64,000 nucleotides of DNA from Pseudomonas putida. Its GTDB lineage: Bacteria > Pseudomonadota > Gammaproteobacteria > Pseudomonadales > Pseudomonadaceae. A model generated the notes under the pieces. It had not been told where the DNA came from, searched no databases, and saw only the letters and a program-made list of their open reading frames with translations. Location of the stretch: the NCBI RefSeq assembly GCF_016406145.1, contig NZ_CP066306.1:4836001-4900000 (forward strand), written 5' to 3'. Shown here one piece after another: positions 16,050-25,382 of this stretch. The position numbers and the translations under genes are program-made. The stretch's first letter is position 1; the number at the start of each line of letters is the position of its first letter.

Positions 16050-17546
16050 ATGCCCACTCGATTACCGCGTCTCGCACTCTACAGGTCGCACCCCGAGCTG
16101 ATCCTCAATCTGGGCAGTTGCATCGCCGTGCTCGCTATCGTGGGCATCGTCAGTTACCTGTTGGGGCGCGAGCGCGAGAGTGTCGAGCAATCGGCCATCC
16201 GCTCCTCCAGCAATATCGTCCAGCTGATAGAAAGCGACATCCTGCGCAATGTCGAACTTTACGACCAATCATTGCGCGGGCTGATCTGGGCGGTGCAGCA
16301 TCCCGAACTGCTGCAGGTCGCGCCCAACCTGCGCCAACAGATCCTCTTCAACCAGACGTTCGCGGCCCCGGTGCGCGGCGATATTCTCTGGCTCAATGCC
16401 AATGGCGACGTCGTGGGCGACTCCACCAGCGTCACCCCGCGCCAGGCCAATTTCGCCGACACCTTCGACTTCCGGGCCCATCGCCGCGACCCTGGCCTGG
16501 GCTTGTTGATCAGCCCGCCTTTCAAGGCACGGCTCGGCGACCTTGACTGGTGCATCAGTTTCAGCCGGCGCATCTCCGCAGCCGATGGCAGCTTTGCCGG
16601 GCTGGCCGCCGGTGCCCTGCGCCTCTCCTATTTCAGCGAACTGTTCCAGCGCCTTGATATCGGCCATGAAAGCAGCATCAACCTGCTCAACGTCGACGGC
16701 CAGTTGCTCGCCCGCCAGCCGCGCCGCGACCAGGACCCGTTGATCGGCACCAGCTTTGCCGACCGCCCCAACTTCAAACGCATCCTGGGCGAGCGCAGCG
16801 GCAGCTTTACAGCCCGCTCCAGCATCTATGGCACCCAGCGCATGTACACCTTCGCCCGGGTCGCCGAGCTGCCGTTGATCATACTGGTGGTGCACTCAAG
16901 CGATGAGGTGTTCCAGTCATGGCGCCGCACGGCGTTGGTGGTCAGTATCGCCACAGGCGTGCTGTGCATTGGCATTCTCTGGCTCACCCTGCTGCTGGGC
17001 CGCGAATTGCGCCGCAGGCATGAGGCCGAGCAGGGTCTGGCCACGCTGGCAGCAACGGATAGCCTGACGGGCCTGGCCAACCGTCGCCGGCTGGATCAGG
17101 TGTTACGCCAGGAATGGGCGCGCGCCCAGCGCAACCGTAAACCGTTGGCCGTGCTGATGGTGGATGTGGATCACTTCAAGGCCTTCAACCAGCGCCATGG
17201 GCACGCTGGAGGCGATCACGCCTTACGTGAAGTGGCCAAGACGATCGAACAGTGCATACGACGCCCGGCGGACCTGGCGGCGCGTTATGGGGGTGAGGAA
17301 TTTCAGGTGGTTTTGCCGGAAACCGAACTGGCCGGCGCCCGCTTGTTGGCAGAGAGGATCCGCACCCGAGTCGAGGCATTGGCACCTTTTGCCGATGATG
17401 CACACGCGGTGACGGTGAGTATCGGCATCAGCGTCCACACCCCCGGCACCCAACAAGACCTGACGACCATGCTGGGTGCCGCGGACGAGGCGCTCTACCG
17501 GGCCAAGGCCAAGGGCCGAAACCGGGTAGAGGGCCCTGCGGATTAG
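16050..17546 (+). CDS. Membrane-bound diguanylate cyclase with a periplasmic Cache-type sensor
   Basis: 498 residues. A first membrane helix (about 20-43) and a second near residue 295 enclose a periplasmic region of about 250 residues that looks like a double Cache domain (SDILRNVELYDQSLRGLIW, SFSRRISAADGSFAGLAAGAL). The cytoplasmic GGDEF domain has the active-site motif GGEEF at 414-418 and an inhibitory-site RxxD (RPAD) exactly five residues before it, so it should make cyclic di-GMP from GTP under product inhibition. ATG at 16008 is an alternative start; neither has a strong ribosome-binding site. The stop overlaps the convergent next gene. Confidence 0.9.
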   Translation: MPTRLPRLALYRSHPELILNLGSCIAVLAIVGIVSYLLGRERESVEQSAIRSSSNIVQLIESDILRNVELYDQSLRGLIWAVQHPELLQVAPNLRQQILFNQTFAAPVRGDILWLNANGDVVGDSTSVTPRQANFADTFDFRAHRRDPGLGLLISPPFKARLGDLDWCISFSRRISAADGSFAGLAAGALRLSYFSELFQRLDIGHESSINLLNVDGQLLARQPRRDQDPLIGTSFADRPNFKRILGERSGSFTARSSIYGTQRMYTFARVAELPLIILVVHSSDEVFQSWRRTALVVSIATGVLCIGILWLTLLLGRELRRRHEAEQGLATLAATDSLTGLANRRRLDQVLRQEWARAQRNRKPLAVLMVDVDHFKAFNQRHGHAGGDHALREVAKTIEQCIRRPADLAARYGGEEFQVVLPETELAGARLLAERIRTRVEALAPFADDAHAVTVSIGISVHTPGTQQDLTTMLGAADEALYRAKAKGRNRVEGPAD

Positions 17547-18019
17547 GAGCGGGCGCGTGCGGCGTTGCGCAGTGCCTTCACCTGGTCGTGGTTACGCTGT
17601 ACGCCCTGCAGCTGCTTTTCCACGAGCATATAGCTCGAATCGCTGACGGAGCGACCCAGCTTGACCAGCTTCTCACGCGCTTCCTTGTAGGCTTTGAGGG
17701 CATGGTCTTCGCCGCGTTCTACTTCGTTGAGCACGGCCTCTTCATCCTTACCGGTAACCATCGACTTGAGGTTTACCCAGCCGCGGTGCAGGTCGCCGCT
17801 GATGCTGGTGGATGTTTCCGGGTCGCCGCCCAGGCGACGCACTTCACTCTGCAGTTCGCCTGCTGCATTGGCGCATTCGCCAGCGCGCTGGACGAAGAAC
17901 GCTTTGAGCTCCGGATTTTTCACATCATCGGCCGACTCCTTGAACCCTTTCTCGCCGTCCTTGCTGTACTCGATCAGGTTGTTGAGCACGTCGATTACGT
18001 CTTTGTTGAGGTCGCTCAT
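17543..18019 (-). CDS. PA2169/DUF2383-type four-helix-bundle protein
   Basis: 158 residues, helical throughout, with the family pattern VLNNLIEYSKDGEKGFKESA and later ELKAFFVQRAGECANAAGEL and LGGDPETSTSISGDLHRGW. The family is related to ferritin-like four-helix bundles and is often induced under stress or in stationary phase; no biochemical activity is known to me. The start is set by AAGGAG eight bases before the ATG at 18019. Its stop overlaps the stop of the convergent diguanylate cyclase gene by three bases, leaving no room for a terminator between them. Confidence 0.85.
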   Translation of the reverse strand: MSDLNKDVIDVLNNLIEYSKDGEKGFKESADDVKNPELKAFFVQRAGECANAAGELQSEVRRLGGDPETSTSISGDLHRGWVNLKSMVTGKDEEAVLNEVERGEDHALKAYKEAREKLVKLGRSVSDSSYMLVEKQLQGVQRNHDQVKALRNAARARS

Positions 18020-18220
18020 GGCTGAAACTCCTTGGCAGGTAATAGTCATGTAAACAGGAGCAGCCTTCGTGCCAAGCCGCGCAATAAGTAAAAACACTTA
18101 AAAAACAAGAAGTTATAGGCAAGTACAAAACACTGAAAAACGGCGTTATGCATGATTGCCGCTTGGGCGCTCGTGCAGATTGCAGTATGGTCGGCGCACT
18201 TCCACTGCCAGGCACTGCCG

Positions 18221-18442
18221 ATGAAACCGGAAACCCTTGAACTGCTGGTAATCCGCACCATGCCCTTCGGCAAATACCAAGGCCGGATAATTGCCGACCT
18301 GCCGGGTGACTACCTGGCATGGTTTGCGCGCAAGGGGTTTCCGGCGGGTGAGCTGGGTGGGTTGCTGGCGTTGATGCACGAGGTCGATCACAACGGCCTG
18401 GGGGATCTGCTGGTGCCGTTGCGGCAAAAGCATCGGCGCTGA
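18221..18442 (+). CDS. DUF3820-like small protein
   Basis: 73 residues from ATG 18221. The pattern MPFGKYQGRIIADLPGDYLAWFARKGFP is the DUF3820 signature, a small domain often annotated as a putative quorum-sensing-regulated factor and related in motif to exonuclease-associated 'GKYKG' modules. There is no signal peptide. No good ribosome-binding site is visible, and ATG 18152 in the same frame would add a hydrophobic N-terminus, so the start is uncertain. It is alone on this strand. Confidence 0.75.
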   Translation: MKPETLELLVIRTMPFGKYQGRIIADLPGDYLAWFARKGFPAGELGGLLALMHEVDHNGLGDLLVPLRQKHRR

Positions 18443-18551
18443 GCCGGTTGCGGACTATCACCGGCTCCACAGGTACACCCTTGGCCTTGAGAGCAGTGGC
18501 GTACCTGGGGAAGCCGACTTGCCAGCGACCAGAGCAGGATGATCGAACGCC

Positions 18552-20291
18552 CTAGCCCTTGGCCGGCGCCACGACCATTTCCACCCGCTCGCTCTTCTTG
18601 ATCAGCGCATACACCACCGCTGTCAGCAGGCTACCCGCGACAATGGCCAGCAGGTACAGCAGCGCATGGTTGATCGCATTGGGAATCAGCAGCACGAACA
18701 GCCCGCCATGGGGCGCCATCAGCTTGCAACCGAAGTACATCGACAGCGCGCCGGTCAAGGCGCCGCCAGCGATACTTGCCGGGATGACCCGCAGCGGGTC
18801 TTTGGCGGCGAACGGGATGGCGCCTTCGGAAATGAAGCACAAACCCAGCACCAGAGCGGCCTTGCCAGCCTCGCGCTCGCTCTGGGCGAACTTGCGACGG
18901 GCCAGGAACGTGGCGATACCAAGGCCGATCGGCGGCACCATGCCCGCTGCCATGGTCGCCGCCATCGGCGCGTAGCTCGAGGATGCCAGCAGCCCTACCG
19001 AAAAGGCATAGGCCGCCTTGTTGATCGGGCCGCCCAGGTCGATGCACATCATGCCGCCGAGCAGCAGCCCGAGGAGGATGGCGTTGGTGGTACCCATGCT
19101 GTCGAGAAACTGCGTCAGGCCCGCGAGCATGGCAGCCACCGGCTGGCCGACCACGTAGATCATCACCAGGCCTGTGAAAAGGCTCGCCAGCAGCGGAATG
19201 ATCAGGATCGGTTTGAGCGCATCGAGGCTGCTCGGCAGGCGTGCCCAGCGCGCGATGGCTTTGGCGCTGTAACCGGCGAGGAAGCCGGCAACGATACCGC
19301 CGATGAATCCGGCGCCCAGAGTGCTGGCCAGCAGGCCGCCGATCATGCCGGGCGCCAGGCCCGGGCGGTCGGCGATGGACCAGGCAATGTACCCCGCCAG
19401 CAACGGCACCATCAGCTTGAATGCGGCCTCGCCGCCGATCTGCATCAATGCAGCCGGCAGGGTGCCCGGTTCCTTGTAGGCTTCGATGCCGAAGACGAAC
19501 GACAGGGCGATCAGCAAGCCGCCTGCCACCACCATCGGCAGCATGAAGGAAACACCTGTCAGCAAGTGTTTATAAACACCGGTTTTCTCGGCCTTGCCGG
19601 CACTTGAAGCGGCTGCAGCGTCACCAGCGCTTTCCACCTTGGCCTCGGCAAGGGCCTTGTCCAGCGTGGCGCGGGCCTGCTTGAGGGCAATGCCGGTACC
19701 ACAGCGGTAGATACGCTTGCCGGCAAAACGGGCGGTGGGCACTTCGATATCGGCAGCCAGCAGCACCACGTCGGCGTCGGCAATGGCCTGGGCCGACAAC
19801 GGGTTACGGGCGCCGACCGAGCCTTGGGTTTCTACCGTAAGTTGATAGCCAAGCTGTTGCGCTGCCTGCTGCAGGGCCTCGGCGGCCATGAACGTGTGCG
19901 CCACGCCAGTCGGGCAGGCGGTTACCGCGACAAGCTTGGCCCCAGCAGTGGCCAGGGGCTGTTCGGCTTGATGAGCATCGGCCTGTACCTGGGCATTTGC
20001 GGCCGCCTCGTCGAGGAAACCTTCACGGTCGGCCAGCGCTTGCGCCGGTGTGCTCTGGAACAAACGCTTGCCCGCGAAGCGGGCCAGGTCAACCGGCCCG
20101 GTGCTGACAACCAGCACCCAGTCGGCATCAGCGATCTGCGCGGTGCTCAGCTGGCGGTCGGGGTGTTCGGCATCCTGCACTTCCACGCAGGTTTTCCAGC
20201 CGCGGCGCTGGGCGGCAGCGGCCAGCAGGCGCGCACTCAGCACGCTGGATACCTGGCCGTTGGGGCAGGCGGTGACAATGGCAATGTTCAT
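18552..20291 (-). CDS. fruA: Fructose-specific phosphotransferase component IIB'BC
   Basis: 579 residues. Two IIB-type domains come first: the first has VTACPNG with Cys9, the second the full phosphorylation motif VTACPTGVAHTFMAAEAL with Cys126. After a linker of about 30 residues a IIC permease follows with at least eight membrane helices (LTGVSFMLPMVVAGGLLIAL onward). It takes fructose across the inner membrane and delivers it as fructose 1-phosphate. It is the third gene of fruBKA, and its ATG overlaps the fruK stop by four bases. Confidence 0.96.
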   Translation of the reverse strand: MNIAIVTACPNGQVSSVLSARLLAAAAQRRGWKTCVEVQDAEHPDRQLSTAQIADADWVLVVSTGPVDLARFAGKRLFQSTPAQALADREGFLDEAAANAQVQADAHQAEQPLATAGAKLVAVTACPTGVAHTFMAAEALQQAAQQLGYQLTVETQGSVGARNPLSAQAIADADVVLLAADIEVPTARFAGKRIYRCGTGIALKQARATLDKALAEAKVESAGDAAAASSAGKAEKTGVYKHLLTGVSFMLPMVVAGGLLIALSFVFGIEAYKEPGTLPAALMQIGGEAAFKLMVPLLAGYIAWSIADRPGLAPGMIGGLLASTLGAGFIGGIVAGFLAGYSAKAIARWARLPSSLDALKPILIIPLLASLFTGLVMIYVVGQPVAAMLAGLTQFLDSMGTTNAILLGLLLGGMMCIDLGGPINKAAYAFSVGLLASSSYAPMAATMAAGMVPPIGLGIATFLARRKFAQSEREAGKAALVLGLCFISEGAIPFAAKDPLRVIPASIAGGALTGALSMYFGCKLMAPHGGLFVLLIPNAINHALLYLLAIVAGSLLTAVVYALIKKSERVEMVVAPAKG

Positions 20292-21235
20292 CGGCGAGCC
20301 TCTTGTTGTTCTGTCAGTTGCACGGCGGCCTCCAGGCGCGCCAGTTGCTCGCGGTCACGGATACCGAAGCCGACCTGGGTCACGGCCTGTGCAGCGATGG
20401 CCGTGGCGCGGCGCAGGGTTTGCGCAGGCGCTTCAGCCAGCAGTAAGCCGTGAACCATGCCGGCCACCAGCGAGTCGCCCGCCCCCACCGTACTGGCAAC
20501 CGGCACCTGCGGCGGCTGGGCGTGCAGCGTGTGGCCACCAGTGAACCAGCTGACGCCTTGCTCCCCCGCCGACACCACCACGTGCTCGATACCCGTGGCC
20601 AGCAGTCGTTGGGCGGCAGCCTGCTGTTCGGCGGCGCTGTTCACGTCAAGGCCAAGCACTTCGCCCAGCTCTTCGGTGTTCGGCTTGACCAGCCAGGGGG
20701 CGCTCTGCAGGCCTGCGCGCAGGGCCGCACCGCTGCTGTCGAGGGCAACCCTCAGGCCTTGGCCTTTGAGCTGTTCGAGCAACCGGGCGAACCAGTCCGG
20801 GCTGATACCGCGTGGCAGGCTCCCAGCCACCACCACGGCGTCATGCCCGGGGGCGGCCTGTTCAAGCAGGCGCATCAGGGCCTCACACGCAGCCTCATCG
20901 ACCTGCGGGCCTTGCCCATTGATGTCGGTCACCCGGCCATCAGCCTCGACCAGTTTGAGGTTGCTGCGCGTCTCACCCGGCACACGGACGAAGCAATCGG
21001 CAAAGCCGCGCCATTCGATCAACGCCTCGAACGGTTGCAGGTTGTCCTGGCCAAGGAAACCACCGACGGTCACGCTGTGCCCCAGGTCGGCCAGTACCTG
21101 GGCCACGTTCAGCCCTTTGCCGGCGGCATGGCTGTGCTGGTCCTGGGCGCGGTTGACGTGGCCGAGGCGCAGGGCGTCGAGGCTTACGGTGATGTCCAGC
21201 GCCGGGTTCAGGGTCAGGGTAAGGATCTTGGCCAT
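20288..21235 (-). CDS. fruK: 1-phosphofructokinase
   Basis: 315 residues of the PfkB/ribokinase fold. The N-terminus ILTLTLNPALDITVSLD, the substrate segment AAGKGLNVAQVLADLGH and the C-terminal catalytic signature STVGAGDSLVAGMVHGLL (general base Asp) are all present. It converts fructose 1-phosphate to fructose 1,6-bisphosphate in the cytoplasm. The start abuts the fruB stop and the stop overlaps the fruA start, so the operon is tightly coupled. Confidence 0.96.
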   Translation of the reverse strand: MAKILTLTLNPALDITVSLDALRLGHVNRAQDQHSHAAGKGLNVAQVLADLGHSVTVGGFLGQDNLQPFEALIEWRGFADCFVRVPGETRSNLKLVEADGRVTDINGQGPQVDEAACEALMRLLEQAAPGHDAVVVAGSLPRGISPDWFARLLEQLKGQGLRVALDSSGAALRAGLQSAPWLVKPNTEELGEVLGLDVNSAAEQQAAAQRLLATGIEHVVVSAGEQGVSWFTGGHTLHAQPPQVPVASTVGAGDSLVAGMVHGLLLAEAPAQTLRRATAIAAQAVTQVGFGIRDREQLARLEAAVQLTEQQEARR

Positions 21236-24088
21236 TCAGTAACGCTCCACCAGCGCGCGAACCGCTGCGGCGCTGTCTTGTTGCAGGGCCTCGCGCGCCA
21301 GGGCGCGGGCCGTCTGATGATCGGCCTGGCGAACCAGGGCCTTGACTTCGGCAACGCTGCGGGCGGCCACGCTCAGCTCGTCCACGTCCAGGCCCAGCAG
21401 CACCGCCACCGCCTGCGGGTCCGCGGCCAGTTCACCGCACACCCCTACCCACTTGCCCTCGGCATGGGCAGCGCGCACGGTCATGTCGATCAGGCTCAAC
21501 ACTGCCGGGTGCAGGCCGTCGGCCTGGGCCGACAGGCTGGGGTGGCCACGGTCGATGGCCAAGGTGTACTGGGTGAGGTCATTGGTGCCGATACTGAAAA
21601 AGTCCACTTCGCGGGCCAGTTGTGGCGCCAGCAAGGCGGCGGACGGCACTTCGACCATGATGCCCAGTTGCAGGTCGGCTACCGGAATTTCTTCACGCAG
21701 GCGCTCGACCATCGCCCTCGCTTCCCGCCACTCATGCACCTGGCCGACCATCGGGAACATGATGCGCAACGGGCGCTGATCAGCGGCGCGCAGCAGGGCT
21801 CGGAGCTGGTCTTCCATGATCTGCGGGCGCTGCAAGGTCAGGCGCACGCCACGCACACCGAGGAACGGGTTTTCCTCGGCTGCGATCGGCCAGTAGGGCA
21901 ACGGTTTGTCCCCACCCACATCGAGGGTGCGCACGACCAGTGGCCGCCCGCCCAGCCCATCGAGCACACGGCGGTATTCGGCTTCCTGGGTGGCGACATC
22001 CGGCGCCTGCGAGTGGCCCATGAAGATCAGCTCGGTGCGCAGCAGGCCGACACCTTCGGCGCCCTGCTCCACCACCTTGTCGATGCCGCCGCTCTGGCCG
22101 ATGTTGGCGAATACTTCGACGGCATGGCCATCGCGGGTTACCGCTGGCTCATGACGGTTGGCCCAGGCTGCTTGCAGACGCTGCTCGCGCAGGTCACGCT
22201 CGGCCAGCGCACGTTGCAACTCATCAGCTGGCGGGGCGACGCTGACTACGCCTCGCTGGCCATCGAGCAACAGCGGCGTACCAGGTTCAAGGAGCAGAAT
22301 CGCCGCCCCCGCGCCGACCACGGCCGGGATGCCCAAGGCCCGCGCAACGATCGCGCTGTGCGCGGTTGCGCCGCCATGGGCAGTGACGATACCGGCGACC
22401 CGCGCCGGGTCCAGGCGGGCAACATCAGAGGGGCCGACCTCGCCCATCACCAGCACGTAAGGTTGCTCAGGCTCGGCCTGCGTCTGCACACCGCACAGCT
22501 GCGCCAACACCCGGCGGCCGATGTCGCGCAGGTCGGCAGCACGCTCGGCGAGCAGCGCATCATGCAATGCCTCCTGTTGGCGGGCCGCCGCTTCGATCAC
22601 GGCCATCCACGCGGCGGCGGCGCTTTCACCCTGGGCCAGACGCAGTTCTACATCGTCGGCCAGTGCAGGGTCGGCGAGCATTTCCTGATGGGTGACGAAG
22701 ATCTCGCCGACGGCCTTGTCGCTGCGCTGCACCAAGGCCTGCAACTCGGCGTTCACTGTATCCAGTGCCCGGCCCAGCTTGACCCGCTCCTGCGCTGGCG
22801 ATTCGCCACGCAGCGGATAATCGATGTCACGCTCGACGCAGACATGGGCGGGCCCACTGGCAATGCCGGGGGCCGCAGCCACGGCCTGGATACGGCTACC
22901 GGCAGCCGGCGCCTGCAACACCTCGACGGGCGCTGGGCTCACCGCGGCCGCAGTTTTCGGCAATGGCTCAACGTCCTCACCCAAGCCCTGCTCGATTGCC
23001 GCCAGCAGTACCGGCAAGGCATCACCGGCAATAGACGGCTCGGCCAGCAGCTCCAGTTCCTGGCCACGGCGCGCGCCAAGGCTGAGCAGCTTGCTCAAAC
23101 TCTTGACCGAAACCGCAGGTTGCGCGCTGTCCAGCACACGCAGGCGGATTTCGCCCTCGAAACCCTTGGCCAGCTGCGCCAGGATTTTTGCCGGACGGGC
23201 GTGCAGGCCATGTGGGTTGGCCAGCACGATACGAGCGCTGGGCCAGTCGGGAGCGGTCTCACCACCCAGCACCTCAAGTACCGCGCGGCTGCTGGTGGCC
23301 TGGTAAAGCGTTTGCCCGCGCCCCTCGATCAGTACCTCGCACAGGCGCTCGAGCAGCGCCTGGTGGGCAGCGCCGAGGCTGGCCAGACAAAACAGGCCAT
23401 TGAGTGGCTGGTCGCGGTAGCGCAGCGGCTGCTGCGGGGTGACGAAGGCCAAGCCTGGCTGACGTACCTGCCGCTCGCTGTGCAGCCACCAGAGCCCCTC
23501 GCCCAAGGGCAAGGGCTCGGCCTGCTGCAGCACCGCGGCAAAACCTTTGTCGACACACCCGGCACGCTGCAACAGGCGGGCACCGCGCCAGGCCAACTCG
23601 TCAAAGTCTTCGGCGGGCAGGTTCAGGCTGACCAGTTGCGCATCCAGCGCCAGCGCCTGGGGTGCGCCCTGTAGCAACTTGAGCAGCGCTTCTGCGGAAC
23701 TGGCACGGCGCAGGGCTTCGGCCAGGTCGGTCTCTCCCAGGGCACGGGTCAGCAACTGCAGCAGACGCAGGTGCTCGTCGGAGCGTGCGGCAATGCCGAT
23801 GGCCAGGTAGACGATCTGGCCGTCACCCCAGTCCACGCCTTCAGGGAACTGCAGCAAACGCACGCCGGTGGCATACACCAGGTCGCGGGTCTGCGGCGTG
23901 CCGTGGGGGATGGCGATGCCTTGGCCAAGGAATGTGGAACCTTGCGCTTCGCGCGCCTGCAGGCCCTGCAGATACCCTTCGGCGACCAGGCCGTCAGCGA
24001 CCAGTCGATCCGCCAGCAGGCGCAGGGCCTGGCCTTTGTCGGCGGCCGTCTGGCCCATGGCTATCTGCTCTTTGGCGAGCTCGAGCAT
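21236..24088 (-). CDS. fruB: Fructose phosphotransferase multiphosphoryl transfer protein (IIA-HPr-EI)
   Basis: 950 residues joining three modules: IIA-Fru (about 1-145, His62 in GIAIPHGTP), an HPr domain near 285-370 (NPHGLHARPAKIL) and enzyme I (about 400-950, phospho-His in HGGATAHSAIVARALGIPAVVG, then SIGTNDLTQYTLAIDRGHP). It passes phosphate from phosphoenolpyruvate to fructose through FruA. The ATG at 24088 has AAGGAGAAGG in front; the upstream frame is noncoding. The IIA-HPr-EI fusion is the normal Pseudomonas arrangement. A Cra operator lies 128 bases upstream. Confidence 0.96.
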   Translation of the reverse strand: MLELAKEQIAMGQTAADKGQALRLLADRLVADGLVAEGYLQGLQAREAQGSTFLGQGIAIPHGTPQTRDLVYATGVRLLQFPEGVDWGDGQIVYLAIGIAARSDEHLRLLQLLTRALGETDLAEALRRASSAEALLKLLQGAPQALALDAQLVSLNLPAEDFDELAWRGARLLQRAGCVDKGFAAVLQQAEPLPLGEGLWWLHSERQVRQPGLAFVTPQQPLRYRDQPLNGLFCLASLGAAHQALLERLCEVLIEGRGQTLYQATSSRAVLEVLGGETAPDWPSARIVLANPHGLHARPAKILAQLAKGFEGEIRLRVLDSAQPAVSVKSLSKLLSLGARRGQELELLAEPSIAGDALPVLLAAIEQGLGEDVEPLPKTAAAVSPAPVEVLQAPAAGSRIQAVAAAPGIASGPAHVCVERDIDYPLRGESPAQERVKLGRALDTVNAELQALVQRSDKAVGEIFVTHQEMLADPALADDVELRLAQGESAAAAWMAVIEAAARQQEALHDALLAERAADLRDIGRRVLAQLCGVQTQAEPEQPYVLVMGEVGPSDVARLDPARVAGIVTAHGGATAHSAIVARALGIPAVVGAGAAILLLEPGTPLLLDGQRGVVSVAPPADELQRALAERDLREQRLQAAWANRHEPAVTRDGHAVEVFANIGQSGGIDKVVEQGAEGVGLLRTELIFMGHSQAPDVATQEAEYRRVLDGLGGRPLVVRTLDVGGDKPLPYWPIAAEENPFLGVRGVRLTLQRPQIMEDQLRALLRAADQRPLRIMFPMVGQVHEWREARAMVERLREEIPVADLQLGIMVEVPSAALLAPQLAREVDFFSIGTNDLTQYTLAIDRGHPSLSAQADGLHPAVLSLIDMTVRAAHAEGKWVGVCGELAADPQAVAVLLGLDVDELSVAARSVAEVKALVRQADHQTARALAREALQQDSAAAVRALVERY

Positions 24089-24215
24089 GACCTTCTCCTT
24101 TTGCAGCCCCTGCGCGCACTTTTGCACCGGGTACTGAGGTATTGTTGTGAAATTCACGTATTCAGCCAGTCAACGGCCTTGCACGAGCGGCAGGGAAGGC
24201 AGAAAAATTAATAGC

Positions 24216-24227
24216 TGAAACGTTTAA
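24216..24227. promoter_or_regulatory. Cra (FruR) operator between fruB and cra
   Basis: TGAAACGTTTAA, the reverse complement of TTAAACGTTTCA, which I remember as the operator bound by P. putida Cra at the fruB promoter. It lies in the divergent fruB/cra intergenic region (24089-24384), where it can repress fruBKA until fructose 1-phosphate releases Cra. A short palindrome GTGAAATTCAC (near 24146) lies nearer fruB. Confidence 0.88.
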
Positions 24228-24384
24228 TCTGACCAAGCGGCCACGTTACTCGATAATCTTCCAGGGAAAAAGCCCCATCCTGTCGGACAATTGCGACAAT
24301 GGTCGTCTGCGCGTGGCGACCAGCCCGGGTCAAACTGCCCGGTCTGGTTGTATAGCCCGCCCCGGTAATAACAAGGAAAATTCG

Positions 24385-25380
24385 GTGAAACTCAGCGATA
24401 TCGCCCGTCTGGCTGGTGTGTCCGTGACCACTGCCAGCTACGTCATCAATGGCAAGGCCGAACAGCAGCGCATCAGCAACAGCACCGTCGAGCGGGTGCG
24501 TGCGGTGGTCGAGGCCCACGGCTTCACGCCCAACCCCCAGGCTGCGGGCCTGCGCAGCCGGCATACCCGCACCTTGGGCTTCATTCTGCCGGACCTGGAA
24601 AACCCCAGCTACGCGCGCATTGCCAAGCAACTGGAGCAAGGCGCCCGCGCCCGTGGCTATCAACTGCTGATCGCCAGCAGCGATGACAGGCCCGACAGTG
24701 AGCGCCAACTGCAGCAGCTGTTCCGGGCCCGGCGTTGCGATGCCCTGTTCGTCGCCAGTTGCCTGCCCCCCGAAGATGACAGCTACCGTGAACTGCAGGA
24801 CAAGGGCCTGCCGGTGATCGCCATCGACCGGCGCCTGAACCCGGCACATTTTTGTTCGGTCATCAGCGATGATCGCGATGCCAGCCGCCAGTTGGCCGAT
24901 AGCCTGCTGGCCACGGCACCGCGCAGCATCGCGCTGATCGGCGCGCGCCCGGAGCTGTCGGTCAGCCAGGCCCGCGCAGGCGGCTTCGACGAAGCCATGC
25001 AGGGTTTTGCCGGGGACGTGCGCCGTTATCAAGGCGAGGCATTCAGCCGCGAATGCGGCCAGCGCTTGATGCAGCAGTTGATCGACGAGCTGGGCGGCCT
25101 GCCGGATGCCTTGGTCACGACGTCCTACGTGCTGCTGCAAGGCGTGTTCGACACCCTGCAGGCGCGCCCGGCCGATTCGCGCCTGCTGCACCTGGGCACC
25201 TTCGGTGACAACCAGTTGCTCGATTTCCTGCCCCTGCCGGTCAACGCCATGGCCCAGCAACATGGCCTGATTGCCGCCACCGCCCTGGAACTGGCCCTGG
25301 CGGCCATCGAGGACAAGCGTTACGAACCTGGCGTGCATGCCATCGGCCGAACCTTCAAGCAACGTATTACTGTGGCCTGA
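24385..25380 (+). CDS. cra: LacI-family fructose repressor Cra (FruR)
   Basis: 331 residues from a GTG preceded by AAGGAAAA. The LacI-type helix-turn-helix occupies about 1-60 (KLSDIARLAGVSVTTASYVINGKA), then HTRTLGFILPDLENPSYARIAKQLEQGARARGYQLLIASSDD begins the periplasmic-binding-protein-like effector domain. It represses fruBKA and is released by fructose 1-phosphate. The gene is divergent from fruB with the operator between them, and its stop lies two bases before the tatD-type start, so read-through into that gene is likely. Confidence 0.95.
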   Translation: MKLSDIARLAGVSVTTASYVINGKAEQQRISNSTVERVRAVVEAHGFTPNPQAAGLRSRHTRTLGFILPDLENPSYARIAKQLEQGARARGYQLLIASSDDRPDSERQLQQLFRARRCDALFVASCLPPEDDSYRELQDKGLPVIAIDRRLNPAHFCSVISDDRDASRQLADSLLATAPRSIALIGARPELSVSQARAGGFDEAMQGFAGDVRRYQGEAFSRECGQRLMQQLIDELGGLPDALVTTSYVLLQGVFDTLQARPADSRLLHLGTFGDNQLLDFLPLPVNAMAQQHGLIAATALELALAAIEDKRYEPGVHAIGRTFKQRITVA

Positions 25381-25382
25381 AC

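Noticed and set aside
20450..23674. A 1074-codon open frame on the plus strand
   Set aside because: It lies entirely opposite fruK and fruB, whose protein families and operon structure are clear. High GC makes long antisense frames common, and there is no start signal or family match.
24275..24305. A GTCGGACAA motif near cra resembling the palindrome at 15969
   Set aside because: Only one half-site is present and the other half is not complementary, so a shared operator is not supported.
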